Below, in pieces: positions 13,203 to 20,942 of a stretch of 21,052 nucleotides of DNA. Within the stretch, counting starts at the first letter, position 1. Each line of letters starts with the position of its first letter. Source of the stretch: JARRRD01 sp046706685 (GTDB lineage: Bacteria > Nitrospirota > Thermodesulfovibrionia > Thermodesulfovibrionales > UBA6898); assembly GCA_046706685.1 (NCBI GenBank), contig JBJKPE010000128.1, positions 1 through 21,052 on the forward strand. The letters are read 5' to 3'. The notes below the pieces were generated by a model. That model was given only the letters and a program-made list of their open reading frames with translations. It had not been told where the DNA came from and ran no database searches. A program made the position numbers and the translations under genes.

Positions 13203-15909
13203 CATGCCCGATCTTGTTCCCGGCTCTTCCTTGATGGGACCGGTCATTAGTGAAAAAATTCCCGCGGCGGGGCGGGAGGAACGGAATATTTTGCGCAGGG
13301 CAAATGGCCCGCCTGCCAGGGATTCCATCAGGGAGTTTCTGGATGACGCAGCAACAATTTCAGCCTCCCCCTGCATTCTCGCCCCGGACCGGGAACCGCT
13401 CACGTACGGACAGTTGTGCCGCCATATTGCTCATCAGGTTGCGCTGCTGAATAATTACGGATTGGGCAGAAATGATCGGGTAGCAGTAATCCTTCCTAAT
13501 GGCCCTGAAATGGCGCTGACTTTTTTGTCTGTCATTGCGGCGGCAACCTGTGCCCCTTTGAACCCTTCTTATCAAAAGAAGGAACTGGAGTTTTACCTGT
13601 CCGATATAAATGCCAGGGCAGTGATAGTTCTTGCCGGAACAGAATCTCCGGCACGTTCAGTCGCCAAATGCAGGAACATTCCGGTTATAGAACTTATCCC
13701 TCTGAAAGAAGGGGCGGCAGGGTTATTCAATTGTGAACTTGCCGGTCATATATCGCCAAATGCAAGAACAGGCCTTTCATCGCCCGACGATACAGCTCTT
13801 ATTCTCCACACTTCCGGTACAACGTCCCGACCCAAGATCGTCCCTTTAGCGCAGAAAAACCTGTTTGCATCGGCATTTAATGTAAGTGCGGCGCTGCAGC
13901 TTAGCGATGCCGATCGCTGCCTCAATGTAATGCCCCTGTTTCATATCCATGGGCTGATAGCCGCACTGCTCGCCTCAATTCACGCCGGAGGGAGTGTTAT
14001 TTGCACGAGTGGTTTTTCGGACAGGAAATTTCTTGACTGGACGGAAGAACTTCGACCGACATGGTATACAGCCGTTCCTACGATCCATCAGATGGTCCTT
14101 AAGTTGACCGAAGAAAATCCGGCCCAGGCACAAAAAGCGAAATTCCGCTTCATTCGGTCTTCATCATCTCCGCTGCCACCTGTTGTAATGGAAAGACTGG
14201 AAAGTACGTTCGGGGTCCCGGTTCTCGAGGCCTACGGCATGACAGAGGCGGCCCATCAGATGGCAAGCAACCCCATGCCTCCGCTCAAGCGCAAACCCGG
14301 CTCAGTGGGACTGCCCGCCGGCCCTGAAATCGGCGTTATGGATGAAGACGACAACCTGTTACCCAACGGAGAGACGGGTGAGATTGTGATAAAAGGGGTA
14401 AACGTGATGCGGGGATATGAGAATAACCCCGGCGCCAACGGGAAGGCGTTTTCCCGTGGATGGTTCAGAACCGGCGATGTCGGCCATCTGGACGAAGAGG
14501 GATATCTTTATATTTCGGGCCGTCTCAAGGAGATCATTAATCGTGGAGGCCAGAAGATCTCACCCCGTGAAATCGACGAGGTTCTCCTGGAGCACCCCGC
14601 CGTTTCACAGGCAGTAGCGTTTGGCATGTCTCACAGCCGCCTCGGCGAGGCTGTAGCTGCCGCTGTGGTGCTGGAGAAGGGACAAATTGTCAGCGAAAGA
14701 GCTCTTCGGCAATATGTTGCCGACCGGCTGGCTCCCTACAAAGTGCCTCAGCAAATACTTCCTGTTGACAGCATTCCGAAAGGTCCGACGGGAAAGGTGC
14801 AGCGTATAGGGCTGGCTGAAAAACTGTCTCACCTGTTAAAGCCCCAATATGCCCCCCCTGAATCGAAAACTGAAATGGTTATCGCACAGTGCTGGCAAGA
14901 GCTTCTCGAACTGGACCGGGTGGGAAGGCATGACAATTTCTTTACATTGGGCGGAGACTCCCTCCTGGCCATGCAGGTGACGGTCAGCCTGTCGGAAAAG
15001 TTAAAGTTTGAAGTACCGTCTCTTACCATTTTCCAGTTCCCGACTCTGACAGAACTGGGTAGAGCTATTGATGAAAGACGACAGATGACGCCGGAAGAGA
15101 TCGACCTTCAGCACTCAACTACCCTGCATCCTGTTAAACCCACCGGCACGAAGCCGCCTTTTTTCTGGTTTCACTCGGAGCTCATTTCTTTTCTGGCGGA
15201 CTATCTGGGAGAGGATCAGCCTTTGTATGCGCTGATGGCGCATGGTATTAACGGAAGGCGCGCACGCTGCAGGAGTCTTAGTGAGATAAGCGCCCACTAC
15301 TTAAGGGAGATACGGTCTGTTCAGCCGTCGGGGCCATATTTTCTTGGCGGCTTTTGCTGGGGCGGTCTGGCGGCTTTTGAAATAGCACACCAATTGCTGC
15401 AGCAGGGAGAAGATGTCGGCTTATTGTTTGTTGTCGAACCATTGCTTTCAAACGGACATTCGGAGGTTAAAAAAATCTATCATCGGATCAAACGATACGG
15501 TATCGAACTTGCCCGGCGACCTTTTTCCGGACAAATGTTGTACCTGGCAAAAGACCTGTTGAGAAGGTTGTATGTCTTTCGGCTCATGGCCGAAGCTTAC
15601 CTGAGAACGGGTCGTCCAATGCCGATTTTTCTTAGAATAGAGTATGCCCTCGATGTTATTCACGAGGCTGCCCACGATTACGTCCAGAGACCCTTCCCGA
15701 AGGACATTGTGGTTATTCAGGCCGAAAAAGGCCTCCATCCGGCCGACTCGGACTGGAGCCATCTGGCGGCCGGTCAGGTAACGGTGAAATCTGTTCCCGG
15801 CGCCATTCATATGGATATGTTGGAGAAACCGTGCACCGGCATCTGGGCCAAGTGGCTGAATATGCATCTCAACAGGGCACAGTCGGATAATGCAGGCCGG
15901 GATTCATGA
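13195..15909 (+). CDS. Adenylation (oxalate-CoA-ligase-like) - carrier - thioesterase tridomain protein
   Basis: 904 residues from ATG 13195 (GGAG at 13184-13187); an upstream in-frame start at 13150 is less likely. Residues about 30-550 form an ANL adenylation domain: LHTSGTTSRPK (about 202-212), YGMTEAAHQMASNP, GWFRTGDVGHLDEEGYLYISG, RLKEIINRGGQKISP and the catalytic Lys in PTGKVQR. AAHQMASNPMPPLKRKPGSV closely recalls oxalate-CoA ligases (yeast Pcs60, plant AAE3). A phosphopantetheine carrier follows with FFTLGGDSLLAM (Ser589). The last 250 residues are an alpha/beta-hydrolase thioesterase whose nucleophile elbow reads GGFCWGG (Cys721 instead of Ser), with His872 in AIHMDM. It would adenylate a small acid, load it on its own carrier and release or transfer it. 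The start overlaps the preceding lyase gene and the stop overlaps the next start (ATGA). Confidence 0.88.
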   Translation: MHDMPDLVPGSSLMGPVISEKIPAAGREERNILRRANGPPARDSIREFLDDAATISASPCILAPDREPLTYGQLCRHIAHQVALLNNYGLGRNDRVAVILPNGPEMALTFLSVIAAATCAPLNPSYQKKELEFYLSDINARAVIVLAGTESPARSVAKCRNIPVIELIPLKEGAAGLFNCELAGHISPNARTGLSSPDDTALILHTSGTTSRPKIVPLAQKNLFASAFNVSAALQLSDADRCLNVMPLFHIHGLIAALLASIHAGGSVICTSGFSDRKFLDWTEELRPTWYTAVPTIHQMVLKLTEENPAQAQKAKFRFIRSSSSPLPPVVMERLESTFGVPVLEAYGMTEAAHQMASNPMPPLKRKPGSVGLPAGPEIGVMDEDDNLLPNGETGEIVIKGVNVMRGYENNPGANGKAFSRGWFRTGDVGHLDEEGYLYISGRLKEIINRGGQKISPREIDEVLLEHPAVSQAVAFGMSHSRLGEAVAAAVVLEKGQIVSERALRQYVADRLAPYKVPQQILPVDSIPKGPTGKVQRIGLAEKLSHLLKPQYAPPESKTEMVIAQCWQELLELDRVGRHDNFFTLGGDSLLAMQVTVSLSEKLKFEVPSLTIFQFPTLTELGRAIDERRQMTPEEIDLQHSTTLHPVKPTGTKPPFFWFHSELISFLADYLGEDQPLYALMAHGINGRRARCRSLSEISAHYLREIRSVQPSGPYFLGGFCWGGLAAFEIAHQLLQQGEDVGLLFVVEPLLSNGHSEVKKIYHRIKRYGIELARRPFSGQMLYLAKDLLRRLYVFRLMAEAYLRTGRPMPIFLRIEYALDVIHEAAHDYVQRPFPKDIVVIQAEKGLHPADSDWSHLAAGQVTVKSVPGAIHMDMLEKPCTGIWAKWLNMHLNRAQSDNAGRDS

Positions 15910-16721
15910 AAGGATGCCATTTTGACCTAAGAAAAGTGTCTGAAACCGGTCAGCCCGGAGTACAGGCTATGACTGCTCCTTTGAACAGAGATAAAAAGAT
16001 CCAGAAGATGAGGCCTGCGGGGAAGTTTGCCCGCATTCCCACTAACCACAAGGAAAGGCAGGCTGCGAAATACGGCGGCGTTTGTCACATAGAAGGGCCG
16101 CATTTTGAAAAGAAGGTGGCACTCACTTTTGATGACGGGCCTTCCGATCTTACGGAGATGCTGCTGGACCTTGCTGAGGAGTTTGGCATAAAGGTCACCT
16201 TTTTTTGGGTCGGGCAAAACATCAAGGAGTTCAAAGTGGTGGCCAGGCGGGCCCGTGCTGAAGGTCATACATTTGGAAACCACTCCTTTGACCATGCTGA
16301 TTTCACAAAAATCAGCACTGATGAGGCTCTTAGGGGACAGATCGGAAAGACGCAACTTATATATCGAAATACGATTGGCATTGAGCCGTCTCTTATGCGT
16401 CCGCCCTTCGGCAGGGCTACTGACGAGCTCATAGAAGCCTTGAAAGACAAAATGAAGATAGTCTTTTGGTCAATCGATGCCGGGGACTGGATTAAAGAGA
16501 ATAACAGCGCCGACCGCATCGCAAACAGAGTCATAAGTGTGCTGCATGAAGAGGCGATAATACTCATGCACGACGGGGGTTCCGCCAGTTGCAACACGAT
16601 AGAGGCCGTCAGATCCATCGTAACAGCCTGCAAGTGCCGGGGCTATGATTTTGTCACGATCCATGACCTCCTGGGATCAGGGAAGAGTCTTTCTGAATAT
16701 TCGCATTCGTCTTCGGGATGA
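15906..16721 (+). CDS. NodB-type polysaccharide deacetylase (CE4)
   Basis: 271 residues containing a full CE4 NodB homology domain: TFDDGP (74-79; base D76, metal D77), HSFDH (126-130; metal H126 and H130), RPPFGR (165-170), SIDAGDW (189-195) and LMHDG (220-224; H222). These enzymes remove N-acetyl (or O-acyl) groups from amino sugars using a divalent metal. No signal peptide or membrane helix is seen, so it should act in the cytoplasm, as NodB does, on a precursor glycan or lipid-linked sugar. The ATG shares ATGA with the upstream stop, indicating coupling to the acyl-activating enzyme. One simple scheme is removal of acetyl followed by re-acylation with the activated acid; that is inference. 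Confidence 0.88.
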   Translation: MKGCHFDLRKVSETGQPGVQAMTAPLNRDKKIQKMRPAGKFARIPTNHKERQAAKYGGVCHIEGPHFEKKVALTFDDGPSDLTEMLLDLAEEFGIKVTFFWVGQNIKEFKVVARRARAEGHTFGNHSFDHADFTKISTDEALRGQIGKTQLIYRNTIGIEPSLMRPPFGRATDELIEALKDKMKIVFWSIDAGDWIKENNSADRIANRVISVLHEEAIILMHDGGSASCNTIEAVRSIVTACKCRGYDFVTIHDLLGSGKSLSEYSHSSSG

Positions 16722-16807
16722 GTCCGGCTTGAAGGATTTTACCTGCGTTGCATTTGCCGCCGGGTTTACAGGGAGGAGATCTTTGCGGCGCGGCAACTTA
16801 TAGGATC

Positions 16808-17551
16808 ATGAACCAAACAGAATATTACGTAAGTGTGATTATTCCGGTTTTTAACGGCGAGGCCTATCTGGCGGAAGCGGTTGAGAGTATCCATTGCCAG
16901 AAACATAAGCCTCTCGAAATTATCATCGTAGATGACGGATCTACGGACAATACTGCTGATCTTGTCGCCGGCTTACAAGGAAACATAAGATACTTTTACC
17001 AGACTAACAGCGGACCGCCGGCTGCACGCAACAAAGGACTGCATATGGCCGGTGGCGATGTTATTGCCTTTCTCGACGCGGACGACCTGTGGTCCCCGAA
17101 CAAGCTGGAGATACAGCTTTCGCATCTTGCAAAAGATCCGTCGGTAGAAATTGTCCTGGGCTACACGCAGCTTGTGCGTTATATTTCAGGTGGAGATCGC
17201 GCCGGAAAATTGGAAAGGATGTCACGCGCATGGCCAGCCCCGAGTATGGGGAGTACGATTATGAGAAGATCTGCTTTTGACAGGGTCGGCTTTTTTGACG
17301 AAAACCAGCTGTTCGGTGACGACTGTGACTGGTTGCTGCGGGCGAAGGAATATGAAATAAAAATGATAGTCCACCAGGACGTAACACAGTATTATCGGCG
17401 GCATCAGGACAATATCACGAATCAGAGAGAGCTTGACCGGAGGTATTTCATGACAACACTCAAAAAATCTCTGGATCGGCGGCGCTCCGGAGGAAAAGGG
17501 CCTGCTAAATCTCTTCCCGAATGGTTTACAAAGACGGCGTTGGATCCATAA
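16808..17551 (+). CDS. Family-2 glycosyltransferase
   Basis: 247 residues from ATG 16808; a 20-residue TTG-initiated extension from 16748 is possible but looks unrelated to the fold. The motifs match the locus' other GT2 proteins: VSVIIPVFNGEAYL, EIIIVDDGSTDNTA, GPPAARNKGLHMA, FLDADDLWSPNK, FGDDCDWLLRA, YRRHQDNIT and KKSLDRRR. It is closest by eye to the GT domain of the kinase fusion (shared VFNGE, GP-AARN and RRHxxNxT). The ribosome site is weak (AGGA, 16802-16805), and an 86-base gap separates it from the deacetylase. It is a cytosolic or peripheral enzyme with an unknown sugar donor. Confidence 0.86.
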   Translation: MNQTEYYVSVIIPVFNGEAYLAEAVESIHCQKHKPLEIIIVDDGSTDNTADLVAGLQGNIRYFYQTNSGPPAARNKGLHMAGGDVIAFLDADDLWSPNKLEIQLSHLAKDPSVEIVLGYTQLVRYISGGDRAGKLERMSRAWPAPSMGSTIMRRSAFDRVGFFDENQLFGDDCDWLLRAKEYEIKMIVHQDVTQYYRRHQDNITNQRELDRRYFMTTLKKSLDRRRSGGKGPAKSLPEWFTKTALDP

Positions 17552-17674
17552 ACGCTAAAGAGCCTGACGATCAGTCTCAACACCACCCACTCTGAAGATG
17601 GACCTTCTAGCAGGAGTCAGAGAGAAGGAGACATTAGAGGACAGCCCTTCTCTTTGAGCGTCCCATCGAGCGCA

Positions 17675-17692
17675 TTGCCATAGCTTTGGCAA
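17675..17692. promoter_or_regulatory. Interrupted palindrome upstream of the radical SAM gene
   Basis: TTGCCATAGCTTTGGCAA has perfect 6-bp arms (17675-17680 and 17687-17692) and lies 52 bases before the radical SAM start, in a 193-base gap that is otherwise empty. It could be an operator or a small RNA hairpin. By itself it is within what chance can give. Confidence 0.25.
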
Positions 17693-17744
17693 CACAGTGC
17701 AACCTCGCTGAATTTCGAAAGGGCCCCTTTATCAGAGAGACTTC

Positions 17745-19652
17745 ATGCATCCCGGGAAAGAAAACATCATTAGACCGCGCAGCATCCGTCTCGAAGTCTC
17801 GACGGTGTGCCAGCTCAAATGTCCCTCGTGCCCGAATGCTTCGGGGGAGATCGCCGGGCATCTCGGGAGTGGATTCTTAAAATTGGCGGATTTTAAGGAT
17901 ATTATCGACCGGAACCCCTGGGTGTCCCATATCGAGCTGTCAAACTGGGGAGAAATATTTCTGAACAGGGAACTGATACCTATGATGCAGTATGCATACG
18001 GGAAGAATGTTGCCTTGTCGGCAGGCAACGGCGTCAATCTCAACAATGTTACCGAGGAGGTGTTGGAGTCCCTGGTGAAATACAAATTCAGGTCGGTCAC
18101 ATGTTCCATTGACGGGACGACAGACGAGACTTATTCAGTTTATCGAGTCAACGGCAACTTATCCAGGGTGCTGAGCAATATCCGGACAATAAACGAATAT
18201 AAGCTGTCATATCGCTCTTCTTATCCGACGCTGAAATGGCTGCTTGTGGCCTTTGGGCATAATGAACACGAGATAGGTTCGGCCCGGCGGATGGCTGTTG
18301 ATCTGAACATGGAATTTTCCCTCAAACTATCATGGGAGGATCTTTACGGACATCCTTTCTCTCCTGTAAAAGATACCGCTTTGATACGACGCGAAGCCGG
18401 CGTCGCGGTCGCCAACCGTCACGAGTACCGGGAGAAATATGGCAGGGAGTACGCTTTAAGGGCCTGCTGCTCTGATCTTTGGAAGATGCCGCAGATTAAC
18501 TATGACGGTCGCGTATTGGGATGCCCGGTGAACTATTGGGGCGACTATGGCAACGCTTTCCGTGCGGGACTCATGGAAGAGTTGAACAATGAAAAGATCC
18601 AGTATGCACGAGGAATGTTAATGGGGGAAAGGGAAACAAAACAAGGCATCCCCTGTGCTGCATGCACTGCTTATAAAAGCATGAAAGAGAACCAGGCCTG
18701 GTTGACCCCGGACGAGGTGAAAGAGGATTTCATTCGTCATCGCGTCTCCGGTCTGCTTGAAAAGATTGGGCTAAGCAGAGAACATATAGGTGAGTTGGCG
18801 AGAGTGTTGGGAAGGGCGAAGCGCAGGCTTTCTCGTCGACCGCTGCATATGGCTCGAAACCGGCTGATCAGCCGGATTGACAGCCTGAACCTTCCCCTTC
18901 CGCCCGATGAAGAAAAAGGATGGAAACCCTATCCGATCTTCAGTGGCTCAACCAAGGGGCTGAGCAATCTATCGTGTCATATTTCCGTGCTGAACCAGGA
19001 CCATTGTCCGCATCTGCCCCACTCGCATAAAGAAGAAGAGTTGTTGCTGCTCTTCAGCGGGGACGCGGATCTGATTTTTCCCGCCAACCGATCTCCGTAT
19101 GGAAATCGTCGTCGGCCCTTGACGGCGGGCCAGTTTGTCTATTATCCTTCAGGATTTTATCATTCCCTTCAGACAGCAAGTAAATCGCCGTCTACCTACC
19201 TGATGCTCAAATGGCATGCGCCGGGTAACAAAAGGAAGCACCAACTTGAATATGGGCTATTCAACATGAATGAGGACGGGCAAGACGGCGAGGTGAAACA
19301 GGCGTTTCACTCGCGGGTGATCTTCGAAGGCCCTACCGCTTTTCTGGAGAAATTCCGGTGTCACACCTCTACATTGGCCCCGGGCGGGGGATATGACCCT
19401 CATATAGATCCCTATGATGTGATCATCATCGCTCTTGATGGCGAGGTCGAGACGCTCGGAAAGAGGTTGGGCCCTCACGGAGTGATCTTTTATGCAGCAG
19501 GAGAACCTCATGGGATGTGCAATCCCGGAAACGTGATTGCCAGGTACATTGTGTTTGAGTTTCATCGGCGGAAGTCATTTCCTTATAAAAAGGTCCTTCG
19601 CATTGCCCGAAGGATGCGCTCAGCGGCCTCATGTGACATATTTCGGAGATAA
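17745..19652 (+). CDS. Radical SAM/SPASM protein fused to a C-terminal bicupin
   Basis: 635 residues in three parts. The radical SAM core starts with the CX3CX2C cluster motif CQLKCPSC (C22, C26, C29) after RLEVSTV, which binds the 4Fe-4S cluster that cleaves S-adenosylmethionine. A SPASM-like cysteine region follows: ACCSDLWKMPQINYDGRVLGC (about 240-260) and PCAACTAYK (about 302-310), which would hold auxiliary clusters. The C-terminal 230 residues hold two cupin-like units. The first has PHSHKEEELLLLFSGDADL (about 424-442) and GQFVYYPSGFYHS, matching both canonical cupin motifs. The second has DPHIDPYDVIIIALDGEVE (from about 550) and FYAAGEPHGMCNPGN. SPASM enzymes modify peptides or, less often, sugars or other small molecules. 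The substrate is unknown. The start has a weak AGAGAGA ribosome site. Confidence 0.87.
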   Translation: MHPGKENIIRPRSIRLEVSTVCQLKCPSCPNASGEIAGHLGSGFLKLADFKDIIDRNPWVSHIELSNWGEIFLNRELIPMMQYAYGKNVALSAGNGVNLNNVTEEVLESLVKYKFRSVTCSIDGTTDETYSVYRVNGNLSRVLSNIRTINEYKLSYRSSYPTLKWLLVAFGHNEHEIGSARRMAVDLNMEFSLKLSWEDLYGHPFSPVKDTALIRREAGVAVANRHEYREKYGREYALRACCSDLWKMPQINYDGRVLGCPVNYWGDYGNAFRAGLMEELNNEKIQYARGMLMGERETKQGIPCAACTAYKSMKENQAWLTPDEVKEDFIRHRVSGLLEKIGLSREHIGELARVLGRAKRRLSRRPLHMARNRLISRIDSLNLPLPPDEEKGWKPYPIFSGSTKGLSNLSCHISVLNQDHCPHLPHSHKEEELLLLFSGDADLIFPANRSPYGNRRRPLTAGQFVYYPSGFYHSLQTASKSPSTYLMLKWHAPGNKRKHQLEYGLFNMNEDGQDGEVKQAFHSRVIFEGPTAFLEKFRCHTSTLAPGGGYDPHIDPYDVIIIALDGEVETLGKRLGPHGVIFYAAGEPHGMCNPGNVIARYIVFEFHRRKSFPYKKVLRIARRMRSAASCDIFRR

Positions 19653-19710
19653 CGACATTTCTGACGGCCAAGTTTATCCTGACGGTGCATAAAGGAGAGT
19701 GCAGGCATCC

Positions 19711-19809
19711 ATGAAAGGCCAGGATATGGCGGCAGTATCCATTCGGATCACGGAAATCCTGCGGGCTTCTGAAGTCTCCCTGAGCAGAGGCGAAGTTTAT
19801 CGAGGTTAA
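19711..19809 (+). CDS. Candidate small ORF (32 residues)
   Basis: A frame of 32 codons (MKGQDMAAVSIRITEIL...) fills most of the gap between the radical SAM gene and the membrane glycosyltransferase. AAGGAG lies about 13 bases upstream, a rather long spacing. No family is recognised and there is no clear core-peptide pattern, though its place next to a SPASM enzyme is where a short substrate could lie. It ends eight bases before the next ATG. Chance is a fair alternative. Confidence 0.22.
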   Translation: MKGQDMAAVSIRITEILRASEVSLSRGEVYRG

Positions 19810-19817
19810 TAAAAAAA

Positions 19818-20942
19818 ATGAAGGGTTCACTATCAAAAATAAATATTAACAGCGGAACAGTTGTGCTGTCAGCTATTTTATTATCAGGGCTGTTTTTGAG
19901 ACTGCATAATTTGGGCGGGCAGAGTCTGTGGCTTGACGAAGTGTTATCGGTTAAATATGCCAATCTAAATATGTCCCAAATTTTTCTTCTGCATGATACT
20001 TCCCCTCCCATTTACTATATTCTTTTGCACTGGTGGACTCATTTATTTGGCATTTCCGAAGCCTCTGTGCGATTTCCATCAGTAATTTGCGGATTCCTTT
20101 CCATCTTGATGATGTACAAGATAGGCAAAAGACTGTTTGATGCCAATACGGGGCAGATAGGTGCCTTGCTGATGGCATTTTCCGTCTTCCATATTCAGTA
20201 TTCCCAGGAGGCACGGACATACAGTTTATCGGTTCTTCTTACCATACTTTCCATGTATTATTTCATTAAACTGCTCGACGGAATGAACGGTAGAGTTTTG
20301 GCCGGGTATGTTACGTACAGCACGTTGCTGATATATTCTCATATATACGGGTTGTTTATCATAATTGCACAAAATATATATTTCTTTTGCCTGTTTCTGT
20401 TATCAAAAGGCGCCGCAAAAGTCGACTTCAAAAAATGGTTCTCAATACAATTTCTATTGGTTCTCCTTTTTACACCCTGGCTTGGAATATTGTTGCATGA
20501 GGCGGCTTATGTTCAGAACGGTTTCTGGATACCCAGGCCTCATATATCTATAGTAATTTCTACTTTAATGACATATTCCTCCGGGTCGCGAGTCCTGCTG
20601 CTTCTCTGCCTGGCAATTTTGCCTTTTTCAGTCATTTCATATGAACAACTCCGGGAAGGGACGAATGGAAAGGGTTTTTTCAAAGACCTGGAAAGTTACC
20701 GGTGGAAAATCTGTTTGTCAAACACCGACAAGTTTTTTTTTCTGCTGCTTTGGCTGATAACTCCTATCATCCTTCCGCTTATAGTTTCCCGGTCTTCTCA
20801 GCCGATATATGTAACCAAATACACGATAGTCGCTTCTTCAGCTTTCTTTCTGCTGGTAGCCGCGGGGATGACCAATCTACATAATAAGACCATGAAGTCA
20901 ACCGCAATCAGTATTGTTATTGCAACATTAGTGTCCGGTTAA
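19818..20942 (+). pseudogene. GT39-like membrane glycosyltransferase, apparently truncated by an IS
   Basis: The readable frame has 374 codons and looks like the first two thirds of a GT-C fold (GT39/PMT_2, ArnT-like) transferase. It shows a first membrane helix (VVLSAILLSGLFLRL), the conserved first-loop acidic motif SLWLDEVLSVKYA, PPIYYILLHWWTHLFG, and many further membrane segments. Such enzymes use lipid-linked sugars on the outer face of the inner membrane and are usually near 500 residues. The frame stops at TAA 20940-20942 while still in a hydrophobic helix (AISIVIATL). The following bases encode the minus-strand end of a transposase. The true gene sequence probably ends around 20925-20935, with the last few codons coming from the inserted element. 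The rest of the gene may lie beyond the element to the right. Confidence 0.75.

Noticed and set aside
16748..16807. TTG-initiated 20-residue N-terminal extension of the last GT2
   Set aside because: The other GT2 proteins begin a few residues before VSVI-PV, and the extension shows no relation to the fold; ATG 16808 is the natural start.
17687..17700. Second sigma54-like element (TGGCAACACAGTGCAA) before the radical SAM gene
   Set aside because: The GG and GC dinucleotides are 9, not 10, bases apart, which the factor does not tolerate well.
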